From NCBI GenBank assembly GCA_026169045.1, contig JAPFDH010000012.1, positions 1-49,677 of the forward strand: 49,677 nt of DNA. The letters run 5' to 3'. The notes under the pieces are model-generated. The model was not told the DNA's origin, did not search any database, and worked only from the letters and a program-made list of their open reading frames with translations. The stretch comes from Lachnospiraceae bacterium (GTDB lineage: Bacteria; Bacillota; Clostridia; Lachnospirales; Lachnospiraceae). A program made the position numbers and the translations under genes. Shown here in pieces: positions 7,932 to 14,796 of the stretch (its first letter is position 1; each line of letters begins with the position of its first letter).

Positions 7932-8852
7932 ATGAGTAAACTGTATCTGATTACAGGATTTCTGGGAGCCGGAAAAACTACTTTTTTAAAAAGAATGCTC
8001 ACATTGTTTTCGGGAAATTCCATTCATGTGATTGTCAATGAATTTGGAAAAGTGGGAGTGGATGGCGAACTTCTTAAAAAAGTGGGGGCAGAGATGGAGG
8101 AGATTACCAATGGTTCAATCTTTTGCTCCTGCCGACTGGATCAATTTGAGGAGAGTCTTCAACGGAGTCTTCAAAGGAATCCGGATGTGATTCTTGTCGA
8201 GGCATCCGGATTGTCGGATCCCACAAATATAAAGAGAATTCTGGAAAGCAATAAAGAATTTGCAACCATAGAGTTCATGGGAACCATTTGCCTGGTAGAT
8301 GCCGTAAGTTTTCCGAAGGTATACGAAACTGCTCGTGTAGTAAAAAAACAATTGAATGTGAGCGATCAGATTTTGCTGAACAAAATTGATAAGGTTTCAG
8401 AGGAAGAGAAAGAATCCATCAAGAAAATATTAAAGAAGCAATGTCCGTTGGTACCGATTCATGAGACTGTATTCGGGCAGGTGGAACCGTCATGGATTTT
8501 ATCTATGGAACTTGTGGAAAAAAACAGCATGGCAGAAGAACCGGTTCATGCTGATATCACATTAAGAAAATTTGTCCTCCATATTCAAGAAGACACCAGT
8601 CTGGAAACCTTGCGCTATATCTGGCAAATGATTATGGAAGATGTGTATCGAATGAAGGGATTTATCCATATCCAAAATAAATGGTATCTGATTGATTGTG
8701 CGGGGAATACATTTCATGCTGTGGAATGTGAGGGCTCCAATGAATTTCCCAATCAATTGGTAGTCCTTTCGGGATACGGGCTTCCGGCGACTATGGCCAT
8801 AAAAAAAGCAGCAAAATGGTATCCGGAAGCAATTCTAAATTGGGAAAGATAA
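7932..8852 (+). CDS. CobW/COG0523 GTP-binding metallochaperone-like protein
   Basis: This 306-residue G3E-family GTPase has Walker A G9-FLGAGKT-T17, the E90-ASGLSDP switch region and an NKID guanine-specificity motif near residue 150. The metal-binding CxCC motif of the family is reduced to C65-S-C67-R. A CobW C-terminal domain follows (about 210-306). There is no His-rich tail. Its ATG lies one base past the methyltransferase stop, which implies translational coupling. A metal-delivery role for the corrinoid or zinc enzyme next door is inference; the family handles zinc, cobalt and other metals. Confidence 0.88.
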   Translation: MSKLYLITGFLGAGKTTFLKRMLTLFSGNSIHVIVNEFGKVGVDGELLKKVGAEMEEITNGSIFCSCRLDQFEESLQRSLQRNPDVILVEASGLSDPTNIKRILESNKEFATIEFMGTICLVDAVSFPKVYETARVVKKQLNVSDQILLNKIDKVSEEEKESIKKILKKQCPLVPIHETVFGQVEPSWILSMELVEKNSMAEEPVHADITLRKFVLHIQEDTSLETLRYIWQMIMEDVYRMKGFIHIQNKWYLIDCAGNTFHAVECEGSNEFPNQLVVLSGYGLPATMAIKKAAKWYPEAILNWER

Positions 8853-8862
8853 AAGAATGATA

Positions 8863-8897
8863 AAACCGCTGGCATATCTGTTTATTGCCAGCGGTTT
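8863..8897. terminator. Bidirectional terminator between convergent operons
   Basis: A perfect 12-bp stem (8863-8874 with 8886-8897) sits between the CobW gene and the DHHW gene. The last codons and stop of the minus-strand gene lie inside the stem-loop, so coding and termination signals overlap there. Confidence 0.8.
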
Positions 8898-10021
8898 AAT
8901 TGAATAACAGACGATTCTTTGGCCAGGAAAGAAGCCTGATACAAGACAAGAATATCTGTGATATGATAGTTATCGATCAGGGCCTGTCCGTCTCCGTTGA
9001 AATACCGCAAATCTACAACAACGGTCTGGTCAAAGTGATTGGCGGCGAAAGGGATAAAGCTATTGGCAAAAGAATCCTTAATGACGAGAAGATTTCTTCC
9101 TGAATCGGAAGAGGTCTGAATATGGGTGATGGGTTGGTTGCCATTCAGGTAAAAACGATATTTGTCACGGATCTTCAAAGCGTCCCATTCATACAGGCTG
9201 TCTTTGGCAGGCTCGGATTCATTGTATGTTACTGTATAGGTAATAGGAAAATTGGGTAGGAAAACATTCATGGAATCCGGAGAAACAGGAAGATTAACTT
9301 TTGCCTGTATCGTTCCGTAAAAAGAATCGCTGACGGTTTTTATGGTAAAGTCATTTTGGGCGTATGGAGAAATTCCAATGCTGTTTGCCCATTGCTGATA
9401 GGCATAAAATGCTCCCAGAGTGGTCCAGTGGTGATCCGTCCGATAGTAGATATATTCCTGTTGGTGGGAGGAAAGTGTCGGAGTGACATCAATAAAATGA
9501 TCATCGCCCACACTGGAACGAACGGAAGATAAAAAACGTTCTTCCTCATAGGGAGAAGCAAACAATGGAAGTTTCTCTGTTAAGATTTGAGAAGCAGAAG
9601 GAACAACCATAACCTGAACGTGAGATTGTCCGAGATGGGATGTCTGTCTTTGCACGAAATCGGAAAGACAGTCTATATTTTTTTGGGATTGTGATGATTC
9701 AAACACCGTTCGGTCCGGTTGTTCGATCAGATACTGATCTTTACCGAGATAAACTCCATTCATATCTTTTTTTTGAAGAAGTTGTTCATTCATTGATTTT
9801 ATACGAATCCATTGATCTCTTCCGGGAAACTGATCTGATAAATATGTTTCATAATCGGCGGAATAGCTTCCGTCTAAAAGAGATGAGAAAGAAAAAACAG
9901 GTTTCTGTTCCAGATACCTGTTTTCTTTTTCTGAAAAAATCGTAGGGGGTTTGAAAATACTAAAAATGGTGAGCCCAAATAAAAGCAGCAAAAAACATAT
10001 GGCTGTAATTTTACTTTTCAA
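8882..10021 (-). CDS. DHHW-family protein (AlgX/AlgJ-like O-acetylation partner)
   Basis: This 379-residue extracytoplasmic protein has an N-terminal membrane anchor (about 5-24), the diagnostic D196-H-H-W199 motif and a late KDSFANSF serine motif, as in SGNH/AlgJ-like acetyltransferases. With the MBOAT gene just upstream it should transfer acetyl groups delivered across the membrane onto a cell-surface polymer. The polymer is unknown. Translation probably begins at TTG 10021, preceded by AAGGAG with a 6-base spacer. The gap to the MBOAT stop is 17 bp, indicating one operon. Confidence 0.85.
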   Translation of the reverse strand: MKSKITAICFLLLLFGLTIFSIFKPPTIFSEKENRYLEQKPVFSFSSLLDGSYSADYETYLSDQFPGRDQWIRIKSMNEQLLQKKDMNGVYLGKDQYLIEQPDRTVFESSQSQKNIDCLSDFVQRQTSHLGQSHVQVMVVPSASQILTEKLPLFASPYEEERFLSSVRSSVGDDHFIDVTPTLSSHQQEYIYYRTDHHWTTLGAFYAYQQWANSIGISPYAQNDFTIKTVSDSFYGTIQAKVNLPVSPDSMNVFLPNFPITYTVTYNESEPAKDSLYEWDALKIRDKYRFYLNGNQPITHIQTSSDSGRNLLVIKDSFANSFIPFAANHFDQTVVVDLRYFNGDGQALIDNYHITDILVLYQASFLAKESSVIQLNRWQ

Positions 10022-10038
10022 TATATTCTCCTTATGGG

Positions 10039-11490
10039 TTAAAAACGAAAATATAAAAAGGGGTTATAAGTTGCGTCTACCAGATAGGCTGTGCAGAGCA
10101 AAAAGATCAAAACATATGCTGTCACTTCCAATAGCATCCCAATACCTGATGGAATGCGGTTTAAGAGTTTTGGCAAAAATCTGGCAAAAAAAGGGGTTGA
10201 ACCGAAAAGAAGCAGGAAAAAAAGTACCCCATAATTTGTCAAAAAATAAAGACTTTCTCTGTTTAGGAAACCGGCATCAGAAAAACCGAACATTGCTGAC
10301 AGATAATAGAATCCTTTTTCCATATCTTCAAAAGAAAAGATAACCCATCCCACAGCTATGGCACAGACGGCATAACAATGCTGGAAAAAAGAAGGAATCC
10401 GGGATAAAAATCGCAATAGGAAACCTTTCTCTAAAATAAGCAACAGTGCAAAATAAGCGCCCCAGAATAAGAAATTCCAATCTGCCCCATGCCAGATTCC
10501 GGTTAACAGCCAGACAATGATAATATTGCGGATTTGAAGGGGAAGTCCTTTTCGGTTTCCACCCAGAGGAATATAAACATATTCCCGAAACCAGGTGCCC
10601 AGAGAAATGTGCCATCGACGCCAAAATTCCGTTATGCTTTTTGAAATATAAGGATAGTTGAAATTTTCCAGAAAGTGAAAACCAAACATCCGGCCAAGGC
10701 CAATGGCCATATCCGAATAGCCTGAAAAATCAAAATATATTTGAAATCCAAAAGCGAAAATTCCGATCCAGGCGCTGAGCGTTGTAAGTTCAGCCTGAGG
10801 GATTGCGCGGACACTATCCCATAAAAGACCGATGGTATTGGCCAGAAGTACTTTTTTCCCTAATCCTATGAGAAAGCGATGGATTCCATAAGAAAAAGAA
10901 TCCCAGTTTTCTTTTCGGTCTGTCAGCTGATCGGCAATGGTTTTATATTGTACAATGGGACCTGCGATTAGTTGAGGAAATAGGGTGACATATGTCCCAA
11001 AAGCAATAAGGTTTTTTTGTACCTTAGCATCTCCCCGATATACATCAATGGTATAGGACATGGTTTGAAATGTATAAAAGGAAATTCCTATCGGCAGAGG
11101 AAGGTTTGGTGAGAACAGGGAAAGCCCTGTAATCCGATTTATCGTTTCAATGAGAAAATCGCTGTATTTGAAAAATCCCAATAAAAAGAGATTGATCAAA
11201 ACAGAAGAGAGAACCGCTAATTGTGCTTTTTTTCTTCCATTGGCAGAGGAACTGTTTTTGAAATGATTTACTAACATTCCGTGGGAGTAATCCACCAGAG
11301 TGGAAAATAACATAAGTACGATATAGACAGGCTCTCCCCATGCATAAAAAATCAGACTTCCGATCAATAAGATACTGTTTTTCCAGGCAATTAACCAGGG
11401 ACGAAACATTTTAAATCCTGTAGGCAAAAAATACAAGATAAGCAAAATCGGAAGAAAACGAAATAAGAAAGGAAGGCTGCTAAATACCAT
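10039..11490 (-). CDS. MBOAT-family membrane O-acyltransferase (AlgI/DltB-like)
   Basis: This 483-residue polytopic membrane protein carries the family core: FWRRWHISLGTWFREYVYIP (289-308) and the catalytic-histidine motif GIWH334GADW. Family members pass acyl groups, usually acetyl, from the cytoplasm to partners outside. The N-terminal SLIFYAWGEP and PLPIGISFYTFQ stretches are typical of the AlgI branch. The ATG follows AAAGGAG. It is the middle gene of a three-gene minus-strand operon with the DUF4358 lipoprotein and the DHHW protein, a combination common in Clostridia. The target polymer is not shown by the sequence. Confidence 0.92.
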   Translation of the reverse strand: MVFSSLPFLFRFLPILLILYFLPTGFKMFRPWLIAWKNSILLIGSLIFYAWGEPVYIVLMLFSTLVDYSHGMLVNHFKNSSSANGRKKAQLAVLSSVLINLFLLGFFKYSDFLIETINRITGLSLFSPNLPLPIGISFYTFQTMSYTIDVYRGDAKVQKNLIAFGTYVTLFPQLIAGPIVQYKTIADQLTDRKENWDSFSYGIHRFLIGLGKKVLLANTIGLLWDSVRAIPQAELTTLSAWIGIFAFGFQIYFDFSGYSDMAIGLGRMFGFHFLENFNYPYISKSITEFWRRWHISLGTWFREYVYIPLGGNRKGLPLQIRNIIIVWLLTGIWHGADWNFLFWGAYFALLLILEKGFLLRFLSRIPSFFQHCYAVCAIAVGWVIFSFEDMEKGFYYLSAMFGFSDAGFLNRESLYFLTNYGVLFFLLLFGSTPFFARFLPKLLNRIPSGIGMLLEVTAYVLIFLLCTAYLVDATYNPFLYFRF

Positions 11491-11508
11491 AAAGCTCCTT
11501 TCCCATAT

Positions 11509-12039
11509 TTATTCAAAATAACGATTAATAATATCTATGGCAGTCTGGTTATCTTCCTGAGCTTTTTTCAGTGCTTCTTCTTCTGTTATACCTTCGCCAG
11601 TGCTGGTTTCATCCATAAAACTGAGCATAACAAAGAAAATATAATCACCATGGGAAATGACTTGGGATGCCTGAATTTTAGGCACATTTATCGGATACTG
11701 CATGGTGTTTTCCTGAAGCGCTTTCTGGTATGTTTCCAAAGCAGATTTTACGTCTTCTGCTTTTCCCTCAGCGGCATGTATGGCTACAAACTCATCTACA
11801 TTTACAGAAATCATAGGAAATTCAGCGATTATTTCTGTATACATATCCGAGGTTAATCCATAGCGGGCATTTAAATCGGTTCCTTCCATGGGGGCTGCTG
11901 GCAAATAACTGTCGCCATAAGCATTTTTGATTTCTGTGTGTAAAGCGTTCAAATCAATGGTTTTTGTTTCTTCTTTTTGGCACGCTGTCAATGATAAAAT
12001 CATACAGAGTGCAAGTAAAGCGCAAAGAATGCGTTTCAT
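11509..12039 (-). CDS. DUF4358-type lipoprotein
   Basis: This 176-residue lipoprotein has a signal peptide ending in the lipobox LTAC20, then a charged, mostly soluble domain of DUF4358 type. The function is unknown, but the family recurs next to MBOAT and DHHW genes, so it is probably an accessory of surface-polymer acetylation. AGGAGG lies 9 bases before the ATG. As first gene of the operon it is preceded by a good promoter, and it is 18 bp from the MBOAT start. Confidence 0.8.
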   Translation of the reverse strand: MKRILCALLALCMILSLTACQKEETKTIDLNALHTEIKNAYGDSYLPAAPMEGTDLNARYGLTSDMYTEIIAEFPMISVNVDEFVAIHAAEGKAEDVKSALETYQKALQENTMQYPINVPKIQASQVISHGDYIFFVMLSFMDETSTGEGITEEEALKKAQEDNQTAIDIINRYFE

Positions 12040-12103
12040 AAAAAGAGTACCTCCTGGTTTTATTTTTTGTTTCTCTTAAACAAGAGAACGATATGGTGTT
12101 CTA

Positions 12104-12132
12104 ATTATATAAGAAAGAGTAAAAGGATGCAA
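12104..12132 (-). promoter_or_regulatory. Sigma-A promoter of the MBOAT operon
   Basis: On the minus strand TTGCAT (12127-12132), a 17-bp spacer and TATAAT (12104-12109) lie about 65 bp before the lipoprotein start. Confidence 0.65.
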
Positions 12133-12159
12133 TGTATTTTTTTGTATGAAAGAAAAGAA

Positions 12160-12188
12160 GAATGTTTTGGGATTTTCCGGCATATATT
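12160..12188 (+). promoter_or_regulatory. Candidate sigma-E-type sporulation promoter for sipL
   Basis: GAATGTT (12160-12166), a 14-bp spacer and CATATATT (12181-12188) fit the Bacillus/Clostridium sigma-E pattern (KMATATT, then CATA-N3-T) with one mismatch. SipL is known to be made in the mother cell in C. difficile, which agrees. Confidence 0.5.
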
Positions 12189-12250
12189 TATGACAGAAGG
12201 CAAATGGGATGTTTGTTAAGAGGCCTGATAGTAAGGGAGGAGAACATAAT

Positions 12251-13813
12251 ATGGAATTGGTAAAAAAAGAGATACATATGAATCAAATGAAAGGGAAAAT
12301 AGTTACGCAGATTACTTTGGATGAAGATCTCAATGTGCCGGATACAAAACCGGATGTATCCAGGATTATTCTTAGTCAGGGAGATGTGATATTGGAAACA
12401 GCCAAGCAGGCGGAAGAAAGGGTAACTGTAAAGGGAAAACTTCAATTTGAACTTTTATATGGAACAGAAGAGGAAAACGGACGTTTGCAAAATTATGTTG
12501 GTACAGCGCCCTTTGAGGAGGTTGTCAATTATCCGGATCTGAAACCGACCGATCATGTGCAGGTAAAATGGGATATTGAGGATATGACTATTTCCATCAT
12601 CAATACCAGAAAATTGCGAATTAATGCAATTATTACATTGGAACTTAGGGGGGAATCTGTGTATGAGCAGGAAGCGGCCAAAGCAGTAAATGCCGGAGAA
12701 GAGATTAAAAGCCGCACCAAAGAATTAGAAGTGGTTCAATTAAAGGTTCAGAGAAAAGATACATATCGGGTCAAGGAAGAAATAGAGATCCCGGGCACAA
12801 AACCGAATATTGATCATCTCTTATGGAGAGGACTGAAAATGAGAAATGTGGAGTGCCGACCGGGTGACGGAAAAATCGAAATAAGAGGAGAGTTGATTTT
12901 ATTTGTTATTTATGCCGGAGAAGAAGACCATATTCCCATGCAGTGGATGGAAAAAAGCATTTCATTTCAGGGAGAAGTGGAAGTGCCTGAATGCAATGCT
13001 TCTATGATTTCTGCCACCAGTGTGGGACTGATTCATAAAGAAGTGGAAGCAAAACCGGATTATGACGGGGAAAATCGGGTATTGGGAGTGGATGCAGTGT
13101 TGGAATTGGATTTGAAACTTTATGAAGAAGAGGAAATTCAGATCCTGAATGATTTGTATTCCCCGGTAAAGGAGATTGTTCCCAAATTCGGCACTGCAAA
13201 TTTTGAGAGTTTACTGGTAAAGAACGCAGCAAAATGTAAAATTTCAGACAAAATAGAGCTGTCATCTTCCGATAAGATTTTACAGATTTGTCACAGCAGC
13301 GGCTCAGTAAAAATTGATCGAATATCTGTGGAGGAAAATGGGCTGCAGGTGGAGGGGGCATTAAGTGTCAGCATCCTGTATATGTCAGCCGACGATACAG
13401 AACCGATGCGTTCCCTGACAGGAGCGGTACCGTTTTCACATAAGGTAGAGGCGGATGAAATTGATGAGGCATGTATTTATGAAATTACACCGGGAATGGA
13501 ACAGTTAAGCACAGTCATGCTGGGCAATGATGAAGTGGAGATAAGGGCTACGATTACACTGGATACGCTTGTCTTGGCGAAAGTGGAGGAACCAATGATT
13601 GTCAGTGCGGAAGAGCTTCCTTTACAGGAGGAAAAAATGGAGGAAATGCCGGGAATTGTGGGATATATGGTAAAAAAAGGAGATACTCTTTGGGATGTAG
13701 CCAAAAAGTTTTATACAACGGAAGAAGCTGTTATGAAAGCAAATGGCCTTACCAGTTCTGACTTACAGCCGGGACAAAGAATTCTTTTGGTAAAAAAAGC
13801 AGAGCAATTGTAG
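12251..13813 (+). CDS. sipL: SipL-like spore coat morphogenesis protein (DUF3794 plus LysM)
   Basis: This 520-residue protein has repeated DUF3794 (SPOCS) units. The N-terminal one has LDEDLNVPDTKPDVSRIIL, and two more follow at roughly 165-290 and 320-450. It ends in a LysM domain (about 470-516, GYMVKKGDTLWDVAKKFY). Length and architecture match C. difficile SipL, which binds SpoIVA during spore coat assembly in the mother cell. ATG 12251 is chosen over an in-frame ATG at 12209 because GGGAGG lies just before it. A sigma-E-like promoter precedes it. It indicates a spore former. Confidence 0.88.
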   Translation: MELVKKEIHMNQMKGKIVTQITLDEDLNVPDTKPDVSRIILSQGDVILETAKQAEERVTVKGKLQFELLYGTEEENGRLQNYVGTAPFEEVVNYPDLKPTDHVQVKWDIEDMTISIINTRKLRINAIITLELRGESVYEQEAAKAVNAGEEIKSRTKELEVVQLKVQRKDTYRVKEEIEIPGTKPNIDHLLWRGLKMRNVECRPGDGKIEIRGELILFVIYAGEEDHIPMQWMEKSISFQGEVEVPECNASMISATSVGLIHKEVEAKPDYDGENRVLGVDAVLELDLKLYEEEEIQILNDLYSPVKEIVPKFGTANFESLLVKNAAKCKISDKIELSSSDKILQICHSSGSVKIDRISVEENGLQVEGALSVSILYMSADDTEPMRSLTGAVPFSHKVEADEIDEACIYEITPGMEQLSTVMLGNDEVEIRATITLDTLVLAKVEEPMIVSAEELPLQEEKMEEMPGIVGYMVKKGDTLWDVAKKFYTTEEAVMKANGLTSSDLQPGQRILLVKKAEQL

Positions 13814-13842
13814 GCAAAAAGGATGGATTTGTGTAAGTCACA

Positions 13843-14025
13843 TTCTATTGAAAGACCGCATATTGTATAGAAGGCTGCGAAATATTGGTAGTCTTATGAA
13901 GCACGGGTAAAAAATCCGCAGCATAGGCTTTTTACTGAATGCAACCATTCTTATTCGATAATGCGGTCAGCTGCTTTATATAGATTATTGAAAGGATAGG
14001 AAGTAGGATATTCCTATCCTTTTTT
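13843..14025 (+). ncRNA. Candidate structured RNA downstream of sipL
   Basis: The 388-bp gap 13814-14201 holds a large foldable stretch. GACCGCAT (13854-13861) pairs perfectly with ATGCGGTC (13971-13978). The stem extends outward through TCTAT/ATAGA, and an inner GCTGCG (13874-13879) pairs with CGCAGC (13917-13922). A strong terminator follows directly, giving a ~180-nt unit. Size and the long irregular hairpin recall 6S RNA, but I cannot confirm a match. It could also be a structured 3' UTR of sipL. No clear promoter was seen. Confidence 0.4.
13991..14025 (+). terminator. Strong rho-independent terminator
   Basis: A perfect 12-bp stem (13991-14002 with 14011-14022) and 8-nt loop end in TTTTTT. 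It closes the sipL transcript and/or the candidate RNA. Confidence 0.88.
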
Positions 14026-14084
14026 GATAAAAAAATGTGGATAGAAAAAAAGAAAAAAAAGCGAAAAATCGAAATAAAATACAG

Positions 14085-14113
14085 TTGCGTTCTTCAAAGA
14101 ATAAGGACATAAT
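14085..14113 (+). promoter_or_regulatory. Sigma-A promoter of the acetyltransferase operon
   Basis: TTGCGT (14085-14090), a 17-bp spacer and CATAAT (14108-14113) lie about 90 bp before the ATG at 14202. Confidence 0.55.
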
Positions 14114-14201
14114 GAAAACAAAGAAAATGAATTCGTGTTCACACAGACCATAGAAATGTTTCGAGAGATTTTATACGATAGGAAGAAGGAGGAAAAGAAA
14201 A

Positions 14202-14780
14202 ATGGATAAAGGGGAGTTCTTAAAATCATATGATAGCCTTGATGAGGAAGAAAAACAGGAAATATTTGAGGCGTGTTTTGCCCTGCTTACCAGATATGCC
14301 AATCAGGGAGATAATTTAGAGGATAATTTACGTCGGGGAGAAGTACTGGGATTTGGAGGCAGAGATGTGAAAGTGGCTCCTGGAGCAATTGTACGTATTC
14401 CTAAGAAAGAACAGATTGGAAAGAATATATTTATTGGTCTGTACGATTACATAAATGGAGATGTAACGATAGAAGATAATACTCTGATAGGACCCTATTG
14501 TTCTTTGACAGCAGGAAACCACAAATTTGATCCGGCTACCGGGTGGTTTAGCGGCAGAACCGAAGGGGACGGAGACGAAAGTATTGTCATAGGAGAAGGG
14601 AGCTGGCTTGCATCAGGAGTTTCGGTGACTGCTGGCGTGAAAATAGGAAAAAGAAATTTAATTTGTGCAAATTCAGTTGTGACAAAGAACACCGATGATT
14701 ATGCCATTATGGCGGGAACACCGGCAAGAAAAATCGGTTATATTGATCCTAAGACAGGTGCATATCATTGGATGAAATAA
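14202..14780 (+). CDS. Hexapeptide-repeat acyltransferase (sugar O-acetyltransferase-like)
   Basis: This 192-residue protein is a left-handed beta-helix acyltransferase of the CatB/WbbJ/maltose acetyltransferase kind, expected to use acetyl-CoA. Hexad repeats run through IEDNTLIGPYCSLTAGNHKF, VIGEGSWLASGVSVTAGVKIG and NLICANSVVTKN, ending in MAGTPARKIG. The likely catalytic His is in AGNHKF. About 65 N-terminal residues are helical and charged. GGAGG precedes the ATG. The heparinase-like gene starts 16 bp after its stop, so the two form an operon. The substrate is not determined. Confidence 0.85.
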   Translation: MDKGEFLKSYDSLDEEEKQEIFEACFALLTRYANQGDNLEDNLRRGEVLGFGGRDVKVAPGAIVRIPKKEQIGKNIFIGLYDYINGDVTIEDNTLIGPYCSLTAGNHKFDPATGWFSGRTEGDGDESIVIGEGSWLASGVSVTAGVKIGKRNLICANSVVTKNTDDYAIMAGTPARKIGYIDPKTGAYHWMK

Positions 14781-14796
14781 AAATAGGAGAGGAAAA

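Noticed and set aside
7322-8023. 233-residue minus-strand reading frame
   Set aside because: It overlaps the methyltransferase and CobW genes, lacks a ribosome site and shows no recognisable domain.
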